From positions 730,875 through 794,874 of the forward strand of contig JXTB01000140.1 in NCBI GenBank assembly GCA_002914805.1: DNA of 64,000 nucleotides. Direction: 5' to 3'. Every line of letters starts with the position of its first letter. Within the stretch, counting starts at the first letter, position 1. The position numbers and the translations under genes were made by a program. Below the pieces are notes generated by a model. That model saw only the letters and a program-made list of their open reading frames with translations. It made no database searches and was not told the origin of the DNA. The DNA is from Parasponia andersonii (taxonomy: Eukaryota; Streptophyta; Magnoliopsida; Rosales; Cannabaceae). This document shows positions 22,457-31,904 of this stretch, in pieces.

Positions 22457-22870
22457 CTAGTCTCCCTTAATGTCTATCTTATAAGTACCATCCTTTGATA
22501 GACATCTTAAGACCTGGCGGAAGGTGGATGCGACCCCATGCATGGTGTGGATCCATCCCCTTCCCATGATGAAGTTGAAGGAGGACTGGCAGTCAATGAC
22601 GACGAAGTCTACGTCCAAGCATCTCTCAGCAGTGCAAACCTTCAGGGTCACGATGCCTAAGGGGCTGACCTTAGTGCTGTCGAAAGCAAACAGCGGCTGA
22701 TAGGTTGGCCTGAGTGCGCTTCAATCCAGGCCCATATTCTCGAATGTGCTAAGGAATAGGATATCGACGCTGCTTCCACCATCGACCAGGACCCTTCCGA
22801 CTAACGCGGAGCCTATCTGCAGTTTAATCACCAAGGGGTCGTCGTGAGGCAGACGTACCGTGGTCAAATC
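22457..22870 (-). pseudogene. Protease region of the Tat element
   Basis: Words such as FVVIDCQSSFNFIMGRGWIH near 22651-22520 are the post-active-site part of Ty3/gypsy Tat proteases. The upstream part near 22700-22870 carries the DGGSSVD-like position on the same strand. Confidence 0.7.
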
Positions 22871-24585
22871 TTACTGGGTGAAAATGATGGGGGCGGCATA
22901 GATGCGGTTTTCTCCCATCATCAAATGGTTGACGAAATGGCCCATCCCCTTCAGGCGCTTCACCCTTCCTTCAGCCCTTTTGAGGCATTTTTCTTTCTCC
23001 TCTTGATCCTTGGTCGGCTCTGGCCTGCCCATGATGATCGGCACTATCCTCAGGGTCTGCTCTCCTGACCCAGAGGCCTGGGTCTGCTTCCCCTCTTCAG
23101 GCCTGGAGACGTCTTCCTGCGGCTGAGTTCCGCCGGTTTTCACATACTATTTCAACCTGCCGGCATGGATCGCCATCATGACCTGTGCGTAAAGGTTACG
23201 GCAGTGGACGGTATCGTGCCCGTAGTCTTTGTGAAACTGGCAGTACATGTTCTTGTTCTTCATGTGCTCAGGGACGCCAGATTTGGGCAGGTCTTTGAAG
23301 ATGCCCCTGTCCCTGTTTTGGAGGTAGATCATATCGATCGGCGTGTTGAGCTCATACTTTAGCAGAGGGTCGCGGAACGTCTTCCTCTTCTTGCCACCTT
23401 CTTGACTGCCTCGAATGAGGGCTTCCTGTTTCGGAGTCGGCCCTTGGTCCGGTGAGGGCCTCTTCACCCCTTGCGGGGCCGGGGTTTGTACCGGCGACGT
23501 TATCGTGGCAGAGGTCTTGGGCACCTTCTGGTGGCTTTCCAGTACCCTGAATACCCCTTCTGACTTTTCCTTAACATCCGCCATATCGTACAAAAGATTC
23601 AAAAGGAGATGGTCCGATAGCATTGATCCTAGCTGCAGGCTCCTGATGAACGAGCCTACGGCTTGGACCGAGTTGGCGTTATGAACTAGGGACATCACCT
23701 CCAGGAAACACAACAGGTATTCTCTCGGGGACTCATCTGCGGCCTGCTCCAATCGGTCAAGGTCTCGCATGGTTTTTTGTTGTCTCTGGGCACCCGCGTA
23801 CTGTTTTAGAAAAAGTTTGCAGAAATCTTCGAACCCGTTTATGGATTTCTCCGAGAGCTATCTGAAGAACCATAGCAAGGCTGGTCCCACCAGGGTCATA
23901 GAGAAGACTTTACAAGTCACAGTCTCGTCCCTGGTTTCCAAGGCCATCTTCTGTTGAAAGTGGTATATATGATCGAGGGGGTCGGTTTTCCCCTCGAACG
24001 GCTTAAAGGCCGGGGTCGTGAAGTCTCTCGGCCTGGGCTCCATCTGGATCCAGTCGACGAAGGCCGTCCGGTTAATCCCTCGCACGGTTTGCTCTGCCAG
24101 ATCGTCGGGAGCCTAGCTGTGATAGGCCCCGAGTCTCTTACTCAACTCCGCCATCATTTCTTGCTTCTAGTCGGGAGGCATACCTCCTGGGCTTCCATGG
24201 TGTCTTCTGCCCATCGCCGCCCCAGTTTGGAGGGGTCTCGTCTGGTTTTGCCGCGCCCCCTGCATTCGCGATCCGGATGGGGTGGGGACTTCCCTCGCGG
24301 TTGGCTTCCGAATTCTTGTTGGACCTTTTCGTCAAAATCTTCTCTCCGCTAGCTCCTGGCTTCGCTTGCCAGTAGCCCTTCGAGACGGGCGTTGTCTCTG
24401 CGCACCTCTGTGACTTCGTTCCTTAAACCCAGGACGGCCTCATGGGTCATCTCTGCCTTCCAGTTTGCTTCCGTCAGGGCGGTGAGCATCTGATCCAGCT
24501 TTTGCTCCAGATCTGGTCGTACTTCTCGGGAGCTCCCTTCGGCGTCGGGACGTGTGCTCCTAATTGTCATCCTCGAGGGTACCAT
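22871..24585 (-). pseudogene. gag region of the Tat element
   Basis: It starts near 24585 on the - strand with a coiled-coil-like N-terminus (DQMLTALTEANWKAEMTHEAV). The retrotransposon gag domain at about 24085-23700 follows (PFEGKTDPLDHIYHFQQKM, DLDRLEQAADESPREYLLCF). A Pro/Lys-rich tail has one C..H..C-type knuckle (YCQFHKDYGHDTVHC) near 23240-23200. Fossil. Confidence 0.85.
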
Positions 24586-24660
24586 CCGACGTTGTATGGC
24601 CTTTTGTTCGGAAAGAGTGTGATTGTGAGTCTCCTACTCTTTTTCTCACGCTCAACCGTT

Positions 24661-24679
24661 TCCCACAGACGGTGCCAAA
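24661..24679 (-). other. Primer-binding site of the Tat element
   Basis: On the - strand, directly after the LTR end (CCAACA), it reads TTTGGCACCGTCTGTGGGA, the usual TGGCGCC-type Tat/Retand PBS region with one change. Confidence 0.8.
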
Positions 24680-24680
24680 C

Positions 24681-25357
24681 TGTTGGATCGATTTCTCACC
24701 AGCCGTCCATGTGTCTTTGAACCGCTGATGNCTATATGAGTATATCTTTGTTTCTTGTTCGTAAACTTTTAAATATCTCTTTTTGTATGCGTACATGCCT
24801 CCTCTCGGGAACGCATGGCTCAGATATATATAGTCCTGAGATTGTGAACCACCCGATTCTCAATCTTAGGACTGAGTACCTTTTTCCTCAAAAATTTTTC
24901 CAGAGGTCACGGGCCGAGATTACCGTGATCTCCTCTGTATCACTGTAGCCTAGTTTCCGCTACCTCCTATGGCTTAAGTCTGTCAGGGGTGAGATTTGGA
25001 CAAATCGCCAATCTGTCAGGATAGCTTGCCCCTTGCGCACACCTACCCAAGATCGCATTAAATGTTCTGTCTTAGTCTGGAGTTGTGAGTTGCTTTCCAT
25101 TATATTCTAGTAGAAGACCCTTAAGGCTTCCGCCCCCCAGCTGTCGCAGTAAGGGTCGGACTGAGCCGAGTCTATCCAGGATCTATAATGGGCTCGGCCC
25201 TAACCTCAGACAACCCAATGGCCGATGTGGTATCATGTGTGACCCGCGTGGTCTTTAGCTAATCACTCTCGACATTTGTCGGAGAGTGGGCCCCGTTTGT
25301 GACCTGTTCTGCCTCTTAATCGTCCACCTGGTGTATGATTTGGGAACGGGTCCCACA
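24681..25357 (-). repeat. 5' LTR of the gypsy element, shortened at an N
   Basis: Read on the - strand it starts TGTGGGACCCGTTCCCAAAT and ends CCAACA. The copy is 677 bp against 826 bp for its partner. The missing part falls exactly at the N at 24731, so the difference is probably an assembly gap. Confidence 0.85.
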
Positions 25358-25362
25358 CCTTC

Positions 25363-26690
25363 AATAAGGATGCTTATAAGAAAACAATAGCAGACTTGTG
25401 GAAATGGTGATTTGATGTCCTTGTTTCCGAGATGATTTCTAAATTTTTTTTTTTTTAATTTCAGTTTAGTTGTGCAGTTGATCGATGGGGAGCACTGCTT
25501 AGAGAGCCTTGGCACTTCAATAACCATCCAATCGTCCTTGGCATCCCCGAAGAACTGAAATCAGTTACTCTAGACTCCCTGTCACATATTTCCTTTTGGG
25601 TGCATATTTATTGCATGCCATTCTTGAGTAAAACTCGGGGCCTAGGGAAATTGATCGTTGAAAAAATGGGTGTCTTCATTGAAGTTGATGATGCCTCACC
25701 ACTAAAAGGATGAGGTTCCTACATGTGCATTCGTGTTGCCCTAGATGTCACCAAATCCCTGCTTCGTGGCAAATCGCTTAAGCTTTCTTGTGTGGACGAT
25801 GAATTATGGATCGAATTTAAGTGTGAACGCTTACCTATGTTCTGCTTCCATTGTAGCAAATTGGGTCATGCTTTTACTCAATGTATGGATTTTCTAAAAC
25901 TTGAAGACCATGGGATTCAACACGGCCTTCCTTATGGCCCTTGGATGCGAGGTACTGCTCCTTGCAAGTTTGGTATTGATTGCTATGAAACAAATGTTTC
26001 GTATGCTAGGTCTTCGATATTCCTAACTCGGCTGGTTCGAACAACAGTTGGTCCCTCCTCACACGTTTGGCCATGACCACTCCTCATTCCACTGATATTT
26101 TCCATAATGAGAAGGATGTCGACGAATCTTTGGGCCTTAGACCACGTACTCGCATCAGTTCTTCGGGGGAGGTTATTTCTGATATGTCAGGAGTTACTGA
26201 AAAACTGCACGCGGTTGCTACTGGTTCAAAAACCTCCCTCCCCAACTTATTCCTCATGATCCTGCAAGTGCTGAAACTTCTCCAACTGACTTAACTGTTA
26301 CTCTTTCTACTCTGATCCTATCCTCTATCCGAGCTTTGTCCAACATAGACCCAAACGCAATTTCTGGTTTTAATAAACTAGACACCTATGGTCGTCAGTC
26401 TGTATTACTAACCTCTTCTCCACTGTATGATGTCACTAACACCAAAGGAAATCAATATATAGAGCCAATCCTACCTGTACTAGATTCAAGCGATAGAGTG
26501 TTGCCATTGGAATCACCACTCGTCAAGTTTTTAAATGAAACCATCAAAAGAATGACTCTCCTGGAGACAAGACCTGTGATCTAGCAGCGGTTGCTTTGTA
26601 ACCCCGCCAAGAGCTATGAATCTCCTTAGTTGGAATGCGCAAGGCTCGGGGAATCCTCGTGCATTCAAAGTTAGAGATTTTTGCTATAAA
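25363..26690 (+). mobile_element. LINE (L1-type) ORF1 C-terminal part and start of ORF2
   Basis: Right half of the LINE. At 25363-25435 it continues the DUF4283-like part. At 25480-25720 it gives PWHFNNHPIVLGIPE and ISFWVHIYCMPF, and at 25720-26076 VTKSLLRGKSLKL, WIEFKCERLPMFC and a CCHC knuckle CFHCSKLGHAFTQC (25842-25884). A low-complexity Ser/Thr-rich ORF1 tail follows to about 26583. A new ATG at 26616 opens MNLLSWNAQGSGNPRAFKV, the first words of the L1 ORF2 endonuclease domain, and resemblance ends near 26680. Stops (one near 25711) and at least one frame change show it is dead. LINEs are usually lost from the 5' side, yet here the 3' side is missing. Confidence 0.75.
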
Positions 26691-28140
26691 TTACTTTTAA
26701 ATATTAAAGCAAAATTTTATTATATAACATATCAAATATGATAATCTCTTGCCAATTTTATTTTTCTTTTTTCATTTACATGTGTTAGACATAAATTAAG
26801 AATTGAATAAACTTAACGCAATATTAAGGACATTCATATCAAATACTCAATAATTGAGATTTGTTGAAAAATTATAACTAACCTAAGTCCTTAGTGAAAT
26901 TTGGCTGAGGACTTAATCACGATGGCGAAAGTATAGAACAATAGAGAGTCCAAGACTTAGAGGTCTTCTAAAATTAAGACTAGTAATTCGTATTATAGTG
27001 TCATGTTCGGGTCAACAAGATTATAATACGACACAATAATACTACTAACCCGAATACAACATGTTTAATAAATGTATCAAAAATCTAAATCCGAATACAA
27101 CACGAATAATGCACGTGTAACACATCAAACATATGTGACTCGTTTAATAAATATATCATGTATCATATTGTGACATATTTGATGTGATTATTCAAATTTA
27201 ACATAATTATATATTAGTTAATTCAATTAAACATATGTACTTAGGTTTAGAATTAATTAAAATCACTTTTAAAATATTAAAATATTAATGAATATATAAT
27301 ATTTGTATCGTGTTGACACGATACAAAAACGACCCATTTAATTAAATATATTATATGGATCATTTTTGGGTTAAGTAGATTAACTCGAAATCCACTTATT
27401 TATTATTCGTCTTACACGTGTCAATTTGAAATTGACACTAAAATTAAATAGAACATCCAGATTTGTTTATTTTGTATCATTTTCGAGTCATTTCGTCGTA
27501 TGGTGTAAAAAATTACCGGGCATATCTACAACCAAAATACAAAAGATCTATTCAATGAATTTCTCTCTTAGTGACAGTGGCCAAGTGAGAAGAATGTGGT
27601 GCTTATTTTTGGCTGAGAGGTCATATTCTTATAATTTTCTTTATATAGACAAATCAATTAAAATATCCCTCACCTAAATGAATATTTTGATCCAGCTTAC
27701 TTAAATCATTGATTAAGATTCTCACAAAATAATATAGCTTAATATAATTAATTAAATACGTGGCCACACAATGATGGGAAATATAAATTTCCTAACAACT
27801 TGTTCGCATCCTTGTATAGCAGACCGCACCACCTTTTTCTATCTATGTTAATTTCTCTACCACTTCAAACTATTTACTCGAGTTCAAATTAAATAGCTAA
27901 TTGTACATATTGCATAAAATTTTCATATATTGCTTAGAAAAGACATCCACATCTTGGTCAAAGAGTTTTTTTTTTCTTCTACAAAATCTCGGTCAAAAGA
28001 ACCATTAACCGTGCACAGGTACAAAATACATTCATTTCATTTAATATGAAAAACAGATCATATCATCACATCCTCCTATTTCCTAGTCAACCCAGTTTTA
28101 AGTCATCCCTAATATTTTAATCAATATATTAAATCTCTCT
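26690..28140. other. AT-rich intergenic region upstream of the DUF569 genes
   Basis: No gene seen. It contains an interspersed repeat with several inverted word pairs (26988-27438, listed separately) and otherwise AT-rich unique sequence. The last 300 bp hold the likely promoter of the first DUF569 gene. Confidence 0.5.
26988..27438. repeat. Repeat rich in small palindromes
   Basis: Words built on CGTGTTGACACG and ACCCGAATACAACA recur. Perfect inverted pairs are GTATCGTGT-TG-ACACGATAC (27305-27324) and GTGTCAATTT-G-AAATTGACAC (27418-27438). A looser pair is GTATTATAGTGTC / GACACAATAATAC near 26992-27031. The words recall a widespread dicot non-coding repeat, but I cannot assign a class. Confidence 0.5.
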
Positions 28141-28149
28141 CTAATACAT

Positions 28150-28156
28150 TATATAA
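28150..28156 (+). promoter_or_regulatory. Likely TATA box of the first DUF569 gene
   Basis: TATATAA-like word about 100 bp before the ATG at 28254, followed by a CA-rich leader. Position and context fit a plant core promoter. Confidence 0.5.
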
Positions 28157-28253
28157 ACACACACAGAGTTAGAGGCCTTAGAGCCAACAACAACAACACT
28201 TAAAAAAACCACTGATCCCCTGATTAAACCCACCACCTATATTCAGTTCAGAA

Positions 28254-28889
28254 ATGGAGTTTTTCAACAAAGCCAAATCCGTACGACTCAAGAGCCACCT
28301 GGACAAGTACCTATTCGCCGACGAAGACGATGAAACCGTCCGCCAAACCCGGAACGGCTCCTCCCGACGAGCCTGGTGGACCGTTGAGCTCGTCCAGGGC
28401 AAGAGCCACGTCATCCGCCTCAGAAGCTTCCATGGCAAGTACCTTATCGCCTCCGACGAGCCCTTTCTGCTTGGCATGACCGGAAAGAAGGTTCTGCTCC
28501 GAGAAACGAATAATGCCACGTCGGCGAAATCAAACGACACCGCGTTTGAGTGGGAGCCCAGAACCGAGGGGTTCCAAATCAAGCTGAGGAGTGTAAAAGG
28601 TGGGAAGTACTTGCGGGCCAATGGGGGCATGCCACCGTGGAGGAACACGGTAACTCACGATGTTCCTAACCGTACGGCGACTCAGAACTGGATTCTTTGG
28701 AACGTGGATGTGGTTGATATAAATGTGGTGGAGCACATGATCACTGAGGATGATGATGATTTTGTGAGCTGTCGTTTGTCACCGACGTCGAGTTTGTCGT
28801 CGTTTTCGGAGTGGTCGGACAATGGTTCTCCGTCGAGTATTCGGTCGGTTTCGATGGGATCTGCTTTTGGAGTAGACAGAGAGGTATGA
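28254..28889 (+). CDS. DUF569 protein, single-domain copy
   Basis: The product is 211 residues. Residues 1-148 form one DUF569 domain, a beta-trefoil related to the actin-crosslinking/fascin fold. It begins MEFFNKAKSVRLKSHLDKY and shows the family words LLGMTGKKVL, EGFQIKL and LRANGGMPPWRN. A Ser-rich acidic tail follows. The molecular role of DUF569 proteins is not established. The neighbour at 30108 is a tandem paralogue with a second exon coding for a ubiquitin-like module. Here the reading frame ends inside GAG|GTATGA, which looks like a splice donor at the equivalent place, but no matching second exon exists before the next gene. So this copy is either truly single-domain or has lost its 3' exon. 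The ATG matches the paralogue's start. Confidence 0.85.
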   Translation: MEFFNKAKSVRLKSHLDKYLFADEDDETVRQTRNGSSRRAWWTVELVQGKSHVIRLRSFHGKYLIASDEPFLLGMTGKKVLLRETNNATSAKSNDTAFEWEPRTEGFQIKLRSVKGGKYLRANGGMPPWRNTVTHDVPNRTATQNWILWNVDVVDINVVEHMITEDDDDFVSCRLSPTSSLSSFSEWSDNGSPSSIRSVSMGSAFGVDREV

Positions 28890-29840
28890 CATTGTCAAAA
28901 TTCTATTTCTACTTTTTTTTTTTGGTGGGGGGAGGGGCAAAAAATTCCACTTGTACTTCTCGCGTTTGTTGTTTTTGGACTTTTAAATATTTTTATAAAA
29001 TAAGTTTCTATATATGCTTTTATAAATTAAATGTGAAAATGATCTTAGATTTTAGAATTCAACATTTATAGGCGTAGTGCATTAAATGATCATTTCTTTT
29101 ATGGATTATTTACGAAATTTGGTAGAAAATTCTTTAATCTGAAAAAAAAAAAAAGTGTTTATGAAAATAAGATGTCTATTTGTCGGTACTCGGTAGCATT
29201 TTGGCTTCTCAAAGATGAACTTACAAGTTAGATTAATTAATATTCCTTCTCTATATATATTTTTTCCCAACTTGAAATAATTTTATCTTATATATATATC
29301 CTTAAAAAAATAATTGGGCATATTATATCAAGAGAAACAATTAAAAAAGCCTCACTTTGAATAAAGAAGAACCGTAAATTCACAAGTCAAAACGTACATG
29401 AGTCACATCTTGGAAAATAATATTCCGAATTAACATAAATGACTAAGCTAACAACTATATATAGGCTTACTTGATATGATTCACATTGTACATTATGTTT
29501 GTACATTATGTATGCGCACATCTTAACTGTTAGATTCACCGTTTCATTTTGTTTTGTTTGTTACTTTAACGTCTTAACAATCATAGTAATGAAAAGGACC
29601 AGGAGGCTCTGTCCTTGCCAGTTTTTTAAAATTAATTCGTGTATAAAATCACTCTAGTATGTAATTGTGAAGCCGGAGTACAGTTACGACACCAAAACTA
29701 TACCATGCAAACTAACAAAGAAAATAAAAAAAGGTCCGAAACCACATATTCTATCCAACTTAATTTGTTATAATGTTCTTAAATTGTTATAATGTTAACC
29801 TTTACGCGTCACACACACGGTACCAGCACAAGTTATTTCG
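28890..29840. other. Spacer between the tandem DUF569 genes
   Basis: AT-rich, with T and A runs near 28911 and 29143. I searched it for an exon like 30766-31059 and saw none. No other gene or element end was recognised. Confidence 0.5.
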
Positions 29841-29842
29841 CT

Positions 29843-29849
29843 CTATAAA
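29843..29849 (+). promoter_or_regulatory. Possible TATA box of the second DUF569 gene
   Basis: CTCTATAAATATG lies about 260 bp before the ATG at 30108. The sequence TTAATTTTCAG ending at 30102 could be the acceptor of a 5' UTR intron, which would explain the long leader. The donor is not clear. Confidence 0.35.
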
Positions 29850-30107
29850 TATGACCATGATAAAGGTTATCCAAATCAAATGTGATAAAAAATCTTGGCT
29901 TTGAATCAATTAATTTGCCAAATCTATTGTCACTGCCTATTGCACTCAAATTGTACCATAAACATTCTCTTCTGTTCTTTTCTTTTCTCTTCTTCATACC
30001 AGCCACGCCAACATACGACAGATATATATATATCGAGAAAATCACGGATGTAATATTATATGAATAGATCAACGTGATCAATTCTATTGTTTAATTTTCA
30101 GAGTTCT

Positions 30108-31059
30108 ATGGAACTTTTCCATAAAGCCAGGGTGGTACGCCTGCGGAGCCACCATGACAAGTACCTATTAGCTGACGACGACGAAGAAACCGTCGTCCAA
30201 GATCGGAACGGCTCGGTTAGGAACGCGAGATGGAGCGTGGAGTTGGTGCAGCACGCGAACGTTTTACGCTTCAAAAGCTGTTATGGCAAATACTTGACAG
30301 CCTCAAACATGCCGTTCCTTCTGGGGATGACGGGCAAGAAAGTCCTCCAAACTCTGCCAAACAGATTGGATTCCTCCATCGAATGGGAGCCAATCAGAGA
30401 AGGATTCCAGGTCCGCCTCAAGACCCACTACGGCCAATTCCTCCGCGCCAATGGCGGCTTGCCGCCGTGGCGGAATTCGATCACGCATGACATCCCACAC
30501 AGAACCTCCACGCAGGATTGGATTCTATGGGACGTGGACGTCATAGAGATTCGCGTGCCGTCTCCGAAACGTCCTCGTCCACCACCGGTCACGGCCCCAA
30601 CGTCTGATTCGTCTTCTGAACCGTGCTCCCCGGCCAAAATTGAACTCACTTCTCCTAAATTTTCCGAAGGAGATCAGGTAATTTGTTGTGAGTTAATGTG
30701 AACCAAATAATTAGTATTTTATTTTTTGGAGAAACTTAATGTTGTTTGATCTGTTGTTAATACAGTCGAGTGATTTTGATGGGTCATTGGTGAAAGCTGA
30801 AGGAAGGGTGATTTACTACCGCGTGTCAAACGGAGAAGAAGATGTTGACGATGCAAGAGAAGAGCTCTCGTTCACATTCAAGGGTAGTGGGGTGGAGGAG
30901 TTGAAGCAGAAGTTGAAGGAAGAGACGGGTCTGCACGACGTTGTTGTGTGTTCGCGAAATCCGTTAAATGGGAAGCTGTATCCCCTCCGCTTGCATCTTC
31001 CTCCAAACAATACTGATATGCGTGTTGTTGTGGTTCGTTCGACGTCGTCAGAAGGTTAG
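30108..31059 (+). CDS. DUF569 protein with C-terminal ubiquitin-like module, two exons
   Basis: Exons 30108-30677 and 30766-31059 give 287 residues with a phase-0 GT-AG intron. I chose the ATG at 30108 because MELFHKARVVRLRSHHDKY aligns with the paralogue's start. Exon 1 holds one DUF569 beta-trefoil domain (residues 1-148, with LLGMTGKKVL and LRANGGLPPWRN) and a Pro/Ser-rich linker. Exon 2 (residues 191-287) reads GRVIYYRVSNG, VEELKQKLKEETGL, LYPLRLHLPPNN and MRVVVVRS. This is the ubiquitin-like domain known to follow DUF569 in many plant proteins. The biochemical role is unknown. The tandem position and conserved exon 1 show recent local duplication with the gene at 28254. Confidence 0.9.
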
Positions 31060-31295
31060 TCTTCAAGATATGCGACCATTGGTTTGTGTTCTGAGATGCT
31101 TTTATAAGAAATGTGCTTCAAAAAGACAACATGAAACTATGCCAAACATGTTTTGTTAGATCATGGTAGATGTATGTGTTTGTATTGCTAGCTGCATTTT
31201 GGGCTTTTGGTACATCAAAGTGCAAAGCTATATCCAATTTTTTCGTTGTCATTTGTCAAAATGTGCATGTTATATAAAAGCTACTCTCTTTAGAT
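31060..31295. other. 3' flank of the second DUF569 gene
   Basis: Presumed 3' UTR and spacer. No coding frame seen. TTTTGTTAGATC and TATATAAAAG words lie here, and no clear AATAAA. Confidence 0.4.
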
Positions 31296-31508
31296 TCATG
31301 TTGATTTGACCATGATCGTCTTGTGCACTTCAACAGCAGAAGAGTGATCCTGGGAGTCCCTTTGCACATTCAACTGATCAAAAGCATCAAATACCCGTAT
31401 ACTCTGTAAATTCAGCTTCTTAATCTGCTCAGATAGCCAATAAGCAGGAGCAGGGGTAGAGCCAGTTTTTTCCATTACCGGAACCACTGAGGAAATGGAG
31501 TCTTGCAA
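31296..31508 (-). CDS. Short coding-like frame, unknown; possible 3' exon or remnant
   Basis: About 70 residues on the minus strand, with balanced composition and words such as WLSEQIKKLNLQSIRVFDAF that look like real protein rather than noise. Upstream on the same strand the frame opens after a region that could hold an acceptor. The PPR gene (31905-33461, same strand) lies 400 bp upstream, and its stop is clear, so this is not part of its coding sequence unless in its 3' UTR. I do not recognise a family. It may be the last exon of a lost gene or an alternative 3' exon. Confidence 0.25.
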   Translation of the reverse strand: MQDSISSVVPVMEKTGSTPAPAYWLSEQIKKLNLQSIRVFDAFDQLNVQRDSQDHSSAVEVHKTIMVKST

Positions 31509-31904
31509 TATTTTCCGCTGTCACGAAAATATTCCAAGTGGTATTACAGGAATTGATTGAAATGTTTATTCAGTTTCTAAGAACTTAAAAGTGCATGAGA
31601 ATTATTGTAGACAATTTCTGTTCTACAGTGTATTATTTTTTCTTTGAAAAAAGAGGCCAGTGTTATAAATCCATCATTTTTAAAGCCGTTTATATATTTC
31701 CTTTCTAGTTAAACAGGCATCGAAGCTCAGAACTAGAAGAATAAAGAATTTCTTTTGTAGTTGGACAGAAGAGCTATAAACTCATTACATAAGACAGGAT
31801 AGCTTTACACATCATTGTTTAAGAATAATCTGGTCATTAAAATTCGATGAAGAGACAGCTAATTGAAAGTTAATCTACAATGAAATTAGCTTAAATATTT
31901 GATT
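31509..31904. other. 3' flank of the PPR gene
   Basis: AT-rich spacer and probable 3' UTR on the - strand. No element or gene recognised. Confidence 0.45.

Larger units (their letters stand above)
12575..25357 (-). mobile_element. Ty3/gypsy LTR retrotransposon, Tat lineage (Retand-like), broken
   Basis: 12.8 kb on the - strand. LTRs are at 24681-25357 (5') and 12575-13400 (3'), flanked by near-identical 5-bp sites ctttc (12570-12574) and ccttc (25358-25362). On the - strand the order is PBS, gag, protease, RT, RNase H, a second RNase H, integrase, a repeat-rich region, an extra coding region on the opposite strand, PPT and 3' LTR. A second RNase H and an antisense additional ORF are marks of the Tat (Ogre/Retand) lineage. 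It has several breaks in pol and an assembly gap. LTR difference over about 300 aligned bases is roughly 7% by eye, so it is younger than the outer copia element. It is inserted in a LINE. Confidence 0.9.

Noticed and set aside
25255-25527. Minus-strand 90-codon frame crossing the gypsy LTR edge
   Set aside because: Spans an LTR/LINE joint and has no family resemblance.
28178-28648. 156-codon open frame on the minus strand
   Set aside because: It is the reverse shadow of the GC-rich DUF569 exon on the + strand.
30230-30649. Alternative frames in the second DUF569 gene
   Set aside because: Shadows of a well-supported host exon.
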